From positions 15,393-79,392 of the forward strand of contig MGAN01000019.1 in the NCBI GenBank assembly GCA_001789745.1: 64,000 bases of DNA. The letters run 5' to 3'. Source of the stretch: Candidatus Roizmanbacteria bacterium RIFCSPLOWO2_01_FULL_40_13 (GTDB lineage: Bacteria; Patescibacteriota; Microgenomatia; UBA1406; GWC2-37-13). The notes beneath the pieces were generated by a model. That model was not told the DNA's origin. It did no database searches and saw only the letters and a list, made by a program, of their open reading frames with translations. The translations under genes were made by a program, and so were the position numbers. Numbering within the stretch: position 1 is the first letter of the stretch; the number at the start of each line of letters is the position of its first letter. Shown piece by piece: positions 37,876-47,566 of this stretch.

Positions 37876-38046
37876 AAAAGTTCCCAAAAAGCATAGTTAC
37901 TATAACCATTTAAAGATTGAGGCTGGCCGCCCTGAAGGTGGACTTTTACCGCAGAATTACCGGGGATAATCCCTCATATTTGAGAGTTGCAATTTCAAGC
38001 TAAAATTAGTAAGTTTATATATGATAAAAATAAAATCCTTTAAATT

Positions 38047-38991
38047 ATGAACATTTTAAAAGATTCTGATTTTAAAAAAGCTTTCCTTATCTCTTCTATT
38101 ATTTTAATACATCTATTTTACAGTGTAATTGTAGATATACAATCTTCTATTGCCTTACAAAAATATTCCTTCAGGTCATCCTCGCCAGATAATAGATTTT
38201 TGATTTATATTATTGAACTCTTTCTCTTTGTTTTTAGTTTTTTAATTTTATACTTAACTTTCAAACTTTCAAAAAACTCAAATCAATTATTAAAAAAGGT
38301 TGTAATATTTTTTTATTCCTTACTTATAACCTATTTTATTATCTATCAGTTGATTTTCCTTGGATTCTACAATAAGTCTGGCGGGGAAGACTTGTCATTT
38401 TTATTGGTGCTATTAGGGTGGCCTCTGTATATCATTGCTCATCTTCCAATAATGATTGTTATTGTCAGTATTATTGGCACTCAAATTCTTTCTTTTAAAA
38501 AACATTTTGCGCCTAATATATTGCCGTTATTGCCATCAATATTAGGATTTCTCGTCTTAACAATTTTAAATCTTACTGGAAGAATGATATATGAACCTAT
38601 TTACAGATTTAAGGTCAAACAAATAGAATCAAAACTCCAATTGCAACCTTTAGTTATTAGACACGAAGAAATTTACAACGATCTATGTAAGTGTAAAATT
38701 CCAACAATAGTTGGAATGGTAAATATAGATAATCAAGTAAGTTTTCCGATCATTCTAACCATGAAAAAAAACTATGAACGACCACCCGCTAGCTGTCTTA
38801 TTGGTGAAAAATATCAATATGAAGTCCGAAAGGCAAAACAGACTGTAGAGTTTAATTGTAGCGTTCGTTATCCTGAACAAGTCAATCTTGATCAGGCTCA
38901 ATATATCTTTATATTAAAGGAGGAAAATAATGAAAGAGTTAGGTTTGAAAAAGCGTTTTTTATTAGTGATTTTCAAGATATAGGCAAATGA
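38047..38991 (+). CDS. Hypothetical membrane protein
   Basis: Multiple TM segments, no recognised family. Confidence 0.6.
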   Translation: MNILKDSDFKKAFLISSIILIHLFYSVIVDIQSSIALQKYSFRSSSPDNRFLIYIIELFLFVFSFLILYLTFKLSKNSNQLLKKVVIFFYSLLITYFIIYQLIFLGFYNKSGGEDLSFLLVLLGWPLYIIAHLPIMIVIVSIIGTQILSFKKHFAPNILPLLPSILGFLVLTILNLTGRMIYEPIYRFKVKQIESKLQLQPLVIRHEEIYNDLCKCKIPTIVGMVNIDNQVSFPIILTMKKNYERPPASCLIGEKYQYEVRKAKQTVEFNCSVRYPEQVNLDQAQYIFILKEENNERVRFEKAFFISDFQDIGK

Positions 38992-39052
38992 TTGCGAAGT
39001 TTTACAATTTCTAGGCGCTTTTTTACTTCTTTACGAATTAATTACCGCATTT

Positions 39053-40057
39053 TTACCGTGGATTCTCCGAAGATTTTGGTAGATTGGCCATCTCAAGCAG
39101 GATCGTCTCAAGAAAGACGGTAATCGGAATGGCCAGAAGAACCCCCAAAACTCCCCCGATTCTTCCACCAACCAGCAAAGAGATCAAGGTGATGATCGGA
39201 TTAAGGCCTACCGCTTGCTTCATCACCACCGGTACTATCAAGTTATTCTCCAGCTGCTGGATAACAAAATACAAGGCCAAGGCGGCCACTCCGGTTACGG
39301 GTGAGACGGCATAACCCAAAAGGATTGCGGGAATCGCCGAGATGGTCGGGCCAAGATTTGGCACCACTTCCAAAAGTCCGGCTAAAACCGCAAGAGCTAA
39401 GGCGTATCTGATGCCTATTAAATTCAGGCCGATGAAGGTCAGAACCCCAATTACCGTCATCAGGGTTATCTCACCCCAAAACCAAGAACTTAATCTCTTT
39501 TCAGCTTTGTCAAAAATCACCGCCGCAGTCCTGGCTTTTTCTTCCGAAAAAAATCGCGAGACGATTTTTCTTATCACATTTTCCTCAAGCAAAAAGTAAA
39601 AAGCAAAAAATAGGGTAGAGATAAAAAATACCGTGTTGGAAAATATTCCTGTCACGATATTGAAGAATTGATTGGCAAGATTTGGCAGGTGTTGGAAAAC
39701 CGAATCCAAGTTCAAAACAGACATGACGCTGGGTACGACTCTGTCTATAATTGAAGGCAACGCTCGAAACAACAGTGTGCTTTCGCTTATCAAAGGCGGC
39801 AAAACAATGAATAGCACTGAAAACAAACAAGCCAGGAATAGAAAGTAAACCAAAAAGGCGGCTAAAAATCGGGGCAACTTTATTTTTTCCAGATAAAAAA
39901 CGTACGGTTTAAGCGCGCTCATGATGATGAAGGCAATAAATAAGGAAAAGATGACATCCTGGATCAGCCACAAAAGCTGCAAGAAAAGTACAAATAAAAC
40001 TGCAAAAACTATTGTCCGGGAGGAAATTTCAATTTTATAATTTTCCTTCATATGCAA
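39053..40057 (-). CDS. AI-2E family transporter
   Basis: GLLEVVPNLGPTISAIPAILLG; NLIVPVVMKQAVGLNPIITLISLLVGGRIGGVLGVLLAIP. Confidence 0.92.
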   Translation of the reverse strand: MHMKENYKIEISSRTIVFAVLFVLFLQLLWLIQDVIFSLFIAFIIMSALKPYVFYLEKIKLPRFLAAFLVYFLFLACLFSVLFIVLPPLISESTLLFRALPSIIDRVVPSVMSVLNLDSVFQHLPNLANQFFNIVTGIFSNTVFFISTLFFAFYFLLEENVIRKIVSRFFSEEKARTAAVIFDKAEKRLSSWFWGEITLMTVIGVLTFIGLNLIGIRYALALAVLAGLLEVVPNLGPTISAIPAILLGYAVSPVTGVAALALYFVIQQLENNLIVPVVMKQAVGLNPIITLISLLVGGRIGGVLGVLLAIPITVFLETILLEMANLPKSSENPR

Positions 40058-40066
40058 ATTTTATTA

Positions 40067-40271
40067 TATACTTCGTAACTTAAGGTTTGCAACCGAGTTA
40101 CTCAGTATATACCCATTTATACCCATCTTAGTTGATTTTGCAAATTGTCAACTAAAGTTATCTTATCAAATCAACTAAGGAGGGGTATATACTGATTGTG
40201 ATTTCAATTAATAGAAGTATAATCCGCTTTTTCGCTCTGGGCGAGCTGCAAATCGTAAGTAAGATAGGTAT
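40067..40271 (+). repeat. ~105-bp dispersed element, copy 2, interrupted by a ~92-bp inverted-repeat/SD module (40127-40218)
   Basis: Left half tatacttcgtaacttaaggtttgcaaccgagttactcagtatata, right half tccgctttttcgctctgggcgagctgcaaatcg. Confidence 0.85.
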
Positions 40272-40353
40272 AACTTATTTTTAACTGAATGGCAATCTTC
40301 ATTGATTTACCAACATCCCGAAGCGACTAGTAAGAGAAGACTCTCGTTTAATC

Positions 40354-41040
40354 TCACCCCCTAGCTAAAGCCAGAACGAAAACGGATTTAGCTCCTGCTT
40401 TTTTGAGGCTTCGTGCCGCTTCCTTGACGGTCGATCCTGTGGTTATGACATCGTCAACCAGGATAATATTTTGTCCTACTAATATATGAGCATGGGTAGA
40501 AAATGCACCTCTTATGTTAGTCAACCGGTCTTTGTCTTTTTTAATCTGGGCTTGCGGCCGGGTATTTTTGCTTCTTTTCAGGTGGTCTATTACAGATAGA
40601 TTAAGAAAGCGATTAAAAAAGTCTGCTACTAATTTTGCCTGATTAAAGCCCCGAATTCTCAATCTGCCTGTGTGCAAAGGTATGGGTTGAAGCTGAAAGT
40701 CGCCTTTTTTTAATTCCTTCAGGACCGATATTTTGCTAAGTTTTTCAGGCTCTATGATAAGACAAAGCTCTCTAAAAACCTCTGTCGCCAACCTGTATTT
40801 TATGCTTTTAATGATCTTTTTGAGAAAATTGTTGTAGTAGAAGACGCAGATCATGCCTTCGATACCGCGGTTTCGCTTACAGCCGTAGTGGGTCAAACCG
40901 TAAAGACTGGGTTTGCCGCAGTAGACGCAGTTGTCTCTTCTGACATAGCTCAACTTTTTTTGACATTTCAGACAAATGTAAGCTCCCAAAAAGCCACAAC
41001 CCAGACAGAATTTGGGTAAAAACAGGTCCTTGAGAAACAT
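40354..41040 (-). CDS. ComF family protein
   Basis: Cys-rich N-terminus CLGCGFLGAYICLKCQKKL; PRTase loop NIILVDDVITTGSTVKEAARSLKKAGAKSVFVLALARG. Confidence 0.92.
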   Translation of the reverse strand: MFLKDLFLPKFCLGCGFLGAYICLKCQKKLSYVRRDNCVYCGKPSLYGLTHYGCKRNRGIEGMICVFYYNNFLKKIIKSIKYRLATEVFRELCLIIEPEKLSKISVLKELKKGDFQLQPIPLHTGRLRIRGFNQAKLVADFFNRFLNLSVIDHLKRSKNTRPQAQIKKDKDRLTNIRGAFSTHAHILVGQNIILVDDVITTGSTVKEAARSLKKAGAKSVFVLALARG

Positions 41041-41334
41041 AAAATTATAATAGCAAGAAAACGAACGTAATTAAGTAAAAATACAACTGTTTAATTTAAT
41101 TTTTGCTGTTTGCTTATTTACGTGATTACGCATTTACTTGATATTTTCGTTCACAAAAATTTTGGTATCTGGCATTTCGCCAACACTACAAAAAGGCCCC
41201 GAGGCTAAAAAATTGCCTGATATAGTTTGATAGTATTTTGATCTCTTGCAATCCTACCATTAGTGTTTTAAATTTGAAAGTGGCACTAGAAGAAATATTT
41301 TTAAATTCAAAGTTTGAAATTAAAAATTTAGTTA

Positions 41335-41781
41335 ATGCACTGTATATTTTGTCAGAATTCAAGTACCGAGGTTATTGAAACCCGTCTTTCCGAAGACGGA
41401 GGAGCCATTAGGAGAAGAAGGCACTGTTCAAAATGTCAAAAAAGATATACCACTTATGAGCGGATGGAAGAACTTCCTATCTTGGTAATCAAAAGAGACG
41501 GAAGACGCGAGAGGTTCGACCGGGAGAAATTAAGACGGGGGGTCTTAAAGTCATGTGAGAAAACCAAAGTAACTGCAGATCAGGTCGAAAAAGTCGTATC
41601 GGACGTAGAAACAGAACTCAAACAGCAAGACTCGACCGAGATCGAAAGCAAAGTCATCGGCAACCTGGTTGCGAAACATTTGAAAAAACTTGATAAAATT
41701 GCCTACATTCGCTTCGCCTCGGTATTTCGCAGGTTTGTCGATGTTGAGGATTTTGAAAAAGAGCTTAAGAAATTAATATAA
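41335..41781 (+). CDS. nrdR: Transcriptional regulator NrdR
   Basis: MHCIFCQNSSTEVIETRLSEDGGAIRRRRHCSKCQKRYTTYERME. Confidence 0.97.
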   Translation: MHCIFCQNSSTEVIETRLSEDGGAIRRRRHCSKCQKRYTTYERMEELPILVIKRDGRRERFDREKLRRGVLKSCEKTKVTADQVEKVVSDVETELKQQDSTEIESKVIGNLVAKHLKKLDKIAYIRFASVFRRFVDVEDFEKELKKLI

Positions 41782-41931
41782 CAAATTCAAACACTAAGCA
41801 CTAAACCCTAAATCCAAAACAAATCCAAATTGCCAAATTTTTTAATGTTCAAAAAATGTTTTGTCTCTTTGAGATTTTGAATTTTGAAAATTGTTTAGAG
41901 TTTAGATATTAGAAATTAGAGTTTTTATCTT

Positions 41932-44343
41932 ATGAAACTAAAAGGCGTATCGGAAAAAGTATTTTTGGACAGATACTCTTTAAAAGATAAATTGGGCGAA
42001 CCTCTTGAGAAAAAACCGGACCAGATGTGGCGGCGAATTGCCAAAGCCGTAGCTGGGGTTGAGAAAAAAAACAAAAGGTCTTACTGGCAAAAGGAATTTC
42101 TCCAGGCGATGAAAGAGTTTAAATACGTACCGGGAGGAAGAATCTTAGCCGGTGCAGGCACAGGTTATAAGATTACCTTCTATAACTGTTTCGTCATCCC
42201 CAGCCCCAAAGACTCTCGGGATGGAATCTTGGAGACTTTAAAACAGATGGTTGAAATCATGGCCCGCGGTGGAGGAGTGGGAATCAATCTCTCCTCCTTA
42301 AGACCCAAGGGGTTCAGGGTCAAAAAAGTCAACGGTTTCTCATCCGGCCCTTGCAACTGGGCCGAGCTTTTCTCGGTTGCCACCAAAGACATCATCCAGC
42401 AGGGCGGAACCAGACGGGGAGCCCTGATGCTTATGCTTTGGGATTGGCATCCGGACCTTGAAGAATTCATCACCGTCAAACAGGATTTGGCAAGGATTAA
42501 CGGCGCCAATCTTTCGGTGTGTTTCTCCGACCGCTTTATGGAGGCGGTCGATAAAGACGCAGACTGGCCGCTGGTTTTTCCCGACACCGCTGACCCCGAG
42601 TATGACGAGAAGTGGGACGGAGACTTGGAGGTCTGGAAATCGCTGGGCAAAAAAATAATCGTCAACAAGATAGTTAAGGCCCGCAGGATCTGGGATTTGG
42701 TAGCAGAAGCCGCATGGAAGTCAGCCGAACCGGGAACAGTATTTATGGAACGCTACAATAAACTTCATAATAACTACTACTGGAACAGAATAAACTGTGT
42801 AAATCCTTGCGGTGAAGAGGGTCTTCCGCCTTGGGGTGTCTGCAACCTGGGTTCCATCAATTTGTCATCTTTGGTTAAAACTAGAAATATCGACAAAAAA
42901 GGCGCTTTTGATTTTAAAGCTCTGAAAAAAATAGTCCATACGGCGGTTAGATTTCAGGACAACATAGTCGATATGGATCCTTATATCTTTGAGGAAATCC
43001 GCCAAACACAGCTAAACGGCGAACGAAGAATTGGTCTGGGCACCATGGGTCTGGGAGACACCCTCATCAAACTCCATCTGCGCTACGGCTCGGATGAAGC
43101 TCTGAAATTTATCGATAAAGTTTATCGACTGATCCGTGACGAAGCCTACAAGGCATCAGTTGACATCGCCAGAGAAAAAGGCTATTTTCCTAAATTTGAC
43201 CCAGTCAAGTACGCCAAGGGTAAATTCGTCCAAGAGCTTCCCTCTGACCTGCAAACGAGCATCAAAAAACACGGAATCAGAAACTCAATATTACTGATGC
43301 AGGCGCCAACCGGCTCAACCTCGCTGATGACCGGCACCACCTCTGGAATAGAGCCGGTATATGAATTTGAGTTTATCAGACGCGATCGATTGGGAACTCA
43401 TATGATCCGCCACCACCTCTTCGACCAGTGGTATCTCAAACATGAAAAAGAGATGAAAGAAGGAAAAATTCAAAAACCCGACTGGTTCGTCGCAGCCAAC
43501 GAGTTGACCCCGGAAGATCATGTTAAAGTCCAGGCGGTAATACAAAAATATGTCGACGCCTCAATTTCCAAGACGGTGAACGCTCCCAAAAACCACACGG
43601 TCGGGGATGTCAAGCGTCTCTATACCCTAGCTTACAAACTGGGTCTTAAAGGAATCGCCTATATGCGCGAAGGCTCCCGCCCCGGAGTGCTGGAGCGTAA
43701 AAAACAAGCGGAGAAAAAGCCCGAAGAAACCAAGTCAACCTACACCGTAAAACCGCGCCCGATGGTGGTCCATGGCTCAACCTACAGGATCGATACCCCG
43801 GTCGGCGCAGCCTTTATCACCATCAACACCAACGGCAATATGGAACCGTTGGAAGTGTTTATTAACGTCGGCAAGGCCGGCACCGACGTCTATGCCATGG
43901 CAACCGGTATGGGCAGAATGATCTCGCTAGCTCTTAGATTCGCCTCACCCCTGTCACCCAAGGAAAGAGTCTCCGAGATTGTCGACCAATTGCAGGGAAT
44001 AGGCGGCGCCCGCAGTATGGGTTTTGGCAAGGAGAAGATAAGAAGCCTTCCTGACGCGGTAGCCAAAATTATGTCCATGCACTTCGGTCTCAACGGCTAC
44101 GCTAAAAAGGCAGCGGCAAACAATAATGACAACGGAAACGGTCAGTCAACTCTTGTTTCCAATCTGCCAACAAAGGTGAAAGGCGAAGAAAAACCAACTC
44201 TTGTCTCTACCGTATCACAACCGTCATTGATGCAAGCGGAGGTTGCCAACCACTTTGACATCTGCCCTTCCTGCGGCGAAGCCAATCTGGCTCTTGAAGA
44301 AGGCTGCAAAAAATGCTACGGCTGCGGCTACGCCGAGTGTTAA
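41932..44343 (+). CDS. nrdJ: Class II (adenosylcobalamin-dependent) ribonucleotide reductase
   Basis: FYNCFVIPSPKDSRDGILETLKQMVEIMARGGGVGINLSSLRP; NPCGE; C-terminal CPSCGEANLALEEGCKKCYGCGYAEC. Confidence 0.93.
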   Translation: MKLKGVSEKVFLDRYSLKDKLGEPLEKKPDQMWRRIAKAVAGVEKKNKRSYWQKEFLQAMKEFKYVPGGRILAGAGTGYKITFYNCFVIPSPKDSRDGILETLKQMVEIMARGGGVGINLSSLRPKGFRVKKVNGFSSGPCNWAELFSVATKDIIQQGGTRRGALMLMLWDWHPDLEEFITVKQDLARINGANLSVCFSDRFMEAVDKDADWPLVFPDTADPEYDEKWDGDLEVWKSLGKKIIVNKIVKARRIWDLVAEAAWKSAEPGTVFMERYNKLHNNYYWNRINCVNPCGEEGLPPWGVCNLGSINLSSLVKTRNIDKKGAFDFKALKKIVHTAVRFQDNIVDMDPYIFEEIRQTQLNGERRIGLGTMGLGDTLIKLHLRYGSDEALKFIDKVYRLIRDEAYKASVDIAREKGYFPKFDPVKYAKGKFVQELPSDLQTSIKKHGIRNSILLMQAPTGSTSLMTGTTSGIEPVYEFEFIRRDRLGTHMIRHHLFDQWYLKHEKEMKEGKIQKPDWFVAANELTPEDHVKVQAVIQKYVDASISKTVNAPKNHTVGDVKRLYTLAYKLGLKGIAYMREGSRPGVLERKKQAEKKPEETKSTYTVKPRPMVVHGSTYRIDTPVGAAFITINTNGNMEPLEVFINVGKAGTDVYAMATGMGRMISLALRFASPLSPKERVSEIVDQLQGIGGARSMGFGKEKIRSLPDAVAKIMSMHFGLNGYAKKAAANNNDNGNGQSTLVSNLPTKVKGEEKPTLVSTVSQPSLMQAEVANHFDICPSCGEANLALEEGCKKCYGCGYAEC

Positions 44344-44484
44344 ATCAAATGCTAAACACTAAATTCTAAACTCTAAACAAATCCTAATTCTCCAATTTCA
44401 AAAGTGTTATTATTTAGTTATTTAATTTTAATTTGAATTTAGATATCATTTAGGATTTAGAAATTAGATATTAGAATTTATACA

Positions 44485-45003
44485 ATGTCTATATATACCC
44501 GTACCGGCGACAAAGGTACAACTTCACTCTTTGGCGGCAAGCGCATCTCCAAGTCTGATCTTCAGGTTGAGGCTTACGGATCAGTCGATGAATTAACTAG
44601 CTTTTTAGGTCTGGCCATAACCAAACTTCCCAAATCTAATCGGCCAATTTTTTTTAAGATGCAAAAAGATCTATATAGAATCATGGCTAATCTTTCCGGG
44701 GCAAAACAGGATTTAAAATTTCTGGATAAAAAAGTTAAGGAATTTGAAAAACAGATAAACCTGATGGATAAAAAATTACCGAAACTAACCAAATTTATTC
44801 TCCCCGGAGGCAGCGAACTTTCTTCCTGGTTCCACATCTTACGCGTAGTCTGCCGTCGCGCTGAAAGAAATGTGATTAGATATTATGTTCCATTGGAAAT
44901 TGGAAATTGGAAATTGGAAATTGTCCGCTATCTCAACCGACTCTCCGATCTTTTTTTCACCCTGGCACGCATTTACAATCAGGGTAAAGATCAAACGGCT
45001 TAA
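44485..45003 (+). CDS. Cob(I)alamin adenosyltransferase (PduO type)
   Basis: MSIYTRTGDKGTTSLFGGKRISKSDLQVEAYGSVDELTSFLG; LPGGSELSSWFHILRVVCRRAER. Confidence 0.95.
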   Translation: MSIYTRTGDKGTTSLFGGKRISKSDLQVEAYGSVDELTSFLGLAITKLPKSNRPIFFKMQKDLYRIMANLSGAKQDLKFLDKKVKEFEKQINLMDKKLPKLTKFILPGGSELSSWFHILRVVCRRAERNVIRYYVPLEIGNWKLEIVRYLNRLSDLFFTLARIYNQGKDQTA

Positions 45004-45044
45004 AAACAAATTTTTAAGAAAATTATGTATACTTTGCTTTTAAC

Positions 45045-45692
45045 ATGAAAAAATTCTGGTATTGGGTCGGGGGAATTTTTTTGGTTCTTGTTATTTATTT
45101 CCTGGCAAAAAATAACTTTCTCTCGCTGCAGATAAGTCAGACACCCGAACCTACACCGGCGGTTGCAGAAAATTCTATGGACAACCAACTTATCCCAAAG
45201 ATGACCATCGACAAAAACAAAAACTATGCCGCCACTCTTAAAACCGAAAAAGGCGATATCGACATTGAGTTGTTTGCCGATAAAACTCCCGTTACCGTCA
45301 ATAATTTTGTCCACCTGGCTAAAAAGGGGTTTTATGACAACACGGTCTTTCACCGGGTCATCAAGGATTTTATGATCCAGGGCGGAGACCCGGAAGGTAC
45401 AGGCCGTGGAGGTCCCGGCTACCGTTTTGCCGACGAGCCTTTTGAGGGAGAATACATGAGGGGAACAATCGCCATGGCCAATGCCGGACACGACACCAAC
45501 GGCAGCCAGTTTTTTATCATGCACCAGGATTATGATCTTCCCAAAAACTACGTCATCTTCGGCCGCGCCACCTCGGGACTGGAGGTCGTCGACGCCATCG
45601 CCGAAGCCCCGGTCAAAGACGGTGAAACAGGCGAAAACTCAACTCCCGTGACCCCCGTCAAAATCCAATCGGTTGAAATAAAAGAAGAATAA
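45045..45692 (+). CDS. Cyclophilin-type peptidylprolyl isomerase, membrane anchored
   Basis: TVNNFVHLAKKGFYDNTVFHRVIKDFMIQGGDPEGTGRGGPGYRF; NGSQFFI. Confidence 0.96.
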   Translation: MKKFWYWVGGIFLVLVIYFLAKNNFLSLQISQTPEPTPAVAENSMDNQLIPKMTIDKNKNYAATLKTEKGDIDIELFADKTPVTVNNFVHLAKKGFYDNTVFHRVIKDFMIQGGDPEGTGRGGPGYRFADEPFEGEYMRGTIAMANAGHDTNGSQFFIMHQDYDLPKNYVIFGRATSGLEVVDAIAEAPVKDGETGENSTPVTPVKIQSVEIKEE

Positions 45693-45781
45693 TTTTTTAC
45701 TGCGGATTGAGAATCAGGAGGGGCTTTATAACAAATACTTTATTCTCCGATTTGGAAGAGACTGTTAAACTAATTAGAAAT

Positions 45782-46048
45782 ATGTTAATCAAAGTCAAAG
45801 TCTTTCCGGAAGCGAAAAAAGACGAGGTACTTAAAAAAACCAAAGACGCTTATATGATTAATGTAAAAGCGAAGGCGGAAAGAGGAAAGGCGAACTGGAA
45901 AGTCCGGGAAATTCTGGCTTCATATTTTGGCCTTCCCCTAAATAAAATCCGACTGGTCAAAGGCGGCAAAAAGGCCAATAAAATTTTTGAAGTAAATAAA
46001 TTGGGGAGTAATTATATGCCGGCTTTCAAGTCCGGCGGAATTTCATAA
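45782..46048 (+). CDS. DUF167 (YggU-like) protein
   Basis: MLIKVKVFPEAKKDEVLKKTKDAYMINVKAKAERGKANWKVREILASYF. Confidence 0.85.
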   Translation: MLIKVKVFPEAKKDEVLKKTKDAYMINVKAKAERGKANWKVREILASYFGLPLNKIRLVKGGKKANKIFEVNKLGSNYMPAFKSGGIS

Positions 46049-46293
46049 ATAGACACTCCTCTAAAGTAAGCTAAAGTTCGAGCAAGTACTGGACAGATTA
46101 GACAAATAACTCTGAGTTTGTTCTCTTCGCTCATGGGTACGCCCGCTTCTTCTAAAGTTAACTCTTGCAGTCCGGCAACTTTTCTTGCTTCATTACATTT
46201 TGGACTTCCTGGCGCTAACAGAAAAGCGTGTAAAACATCTTTTATTTCGTTACAGGAAGCTGATCCAATAATTGATTTATAATCCTCTGTCAT
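46012..46293 (-). CDS. Hypothetical protein
   Basis: ORF only; several Cys residues. Confidence 0.4.
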   Translation of the reverse strand: MTEDYKSIIGSASCNEIKDVLHAFLLAPGSPKCNEARKVAGLQELTLEEAGVPMSEENKLRVICLICPVLARTLAYFRGVSIYEIPPDLKAGI

Positions 46294-46417
46294 TTTGAAG
46301 AATTATAATAATTTAAGAGCTTATAGTCAATTCTCAATTTTTACCATTAGGTTTCCCAGAACTTAAACCATTTCAAAACACTACAATAATTAAGTTTAGC
46401 TTGATATAATAGTATAA

Positions 46418-47086
46418 ATGGAAAGAGTTGAACCAAATTTAATTCCTCGCTTACAACAAAGTGCTATAGCTCATAAACTGTGGAAGTCTGTCTTCCTTAA
46501 GCAAGAAGCTGCCGCTGGTAAACCGCAAGCCGTCCGCTATAAACCTTATGATCTTCGCTCGCTTGAAGACCGGATAACAATTGCTATAGCGAAAAAGTGG
46601 GATTTTAAACCCGACACCCTGATAGAAAAAAAGGGTCAAGTAATGGTAAATATAGTTGCGGTTCCCTATGATTTTCTTCCTGAACAGGTTCGGGCAGGCA
46701 TAAAAAAATCGCTATCGGTGGCTTCTGTCGGAATTAAGGCAAGATACAACATGCTTGTAGAAAAACGGGTAAAAGACGAGTCTTATTTGACATTAGACAC
46801 CAAAAAGGATATCTTGACTCAAATCTATAACGAGATTGCTCGGGTCAAGACGCTACTGGTTAAACAACAAAGCGGTCAAAAACTCTCTTTCAAAGAAAAG
46901 TTACTGCTCAGAAAAAGCTGGGTTTGTCAAAGCGCCGCCGACATTCATGTTTCCTGGGTGGAAGATAACAGTCAAAGAGAGGAATTAAAAAAAGCTTATG
47001 ATTCGCTGGATCCGTTCGAAAAAGAAAAGGATGTTGTTTTTCTTGAAGCGGTGGCTTTGGAAAAAATATATGGACTTAGCCATTGA
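46418..47086 (+). CDS. Hypothetical protein
   Basis: Isolated ORF, protein-like composition. Confidence 0.6.
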   Translation: MERVEPNLIPRLQQSAIAHKLWKSVFLKQEAAAGKPQAVRYKPYDLRSLEDRITIAIAKKWDFKPDTLIEKKGQVMVNIVAVPYDFLPEQVRAGIKKSLSVASVGIKARYNMLVEKRVKDESYLTLDTKKDILTQIYNEIARVKTLLVKQQSGQKLSFKEKLLLRKSWVCQSAADIHVSWVEDNSQREELKKAYDSLDPFEKEKDVVFLEAVALEKIYGLSH

Positions 47087-47163
47087 TAGCATTACTTACC
47101 TAAATCATCTATTCCGCTTTCAGTCTCATAATTCTGTGTTATGGGAGAAAACCTCTATGTAAA

Positions 47164-47523
47164 TTGACAGGGATCTCGGACCAGGTATATAATTGGGGTG
47201 TGGATAATCAAAAACCGGTTTGGGTTAAAGCCTTTGGTCAGGCTATCGGTGTGACTTTATACTGCGGTTTGGTCGGGATGCTCTTCTGGAAGGGGAATGT
47301 GATCTTCGGCAAAGTATCCAACTACTTTGGCCCGGTTGCTTTTCTTCTGTTATTCTCGGTCTCGGTCATGATCTGCGGTTTGCTGGTTTTTTACCAACCC
47401 TACAAATTGTTTTTTTCCGGAAAGAAACAACAGGCGGCAGATCTCGTGCTTCATACCGCTATCTATCTTTTTGTTTTTTTCTTGCTTTTTCTCTTCTTGG
47501 CAATTATTCTTAAAGTAAGTTAG
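47164..47523 (+). CDS. Hypothetical membrane protein
   Basis: Three hydrophobic segments; start codon uncertain. Confidence 0.5.
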   Translation: MTGISDQVYNWGVDNQKPVWVKAFGQAIGVTLYCGLVGMLFWKGNVIFGKVSNYFGPVAFLLLFSVSVMICGLLVFYQPYKLFFSGKKQQAADLVLHTAIYLFVFFLLFLFLAIILKVS

Positions 47524-47566
47524 GATCAAATTTTGTTGGAAAGTTTCCCTGTATAATAGTTAGAAT

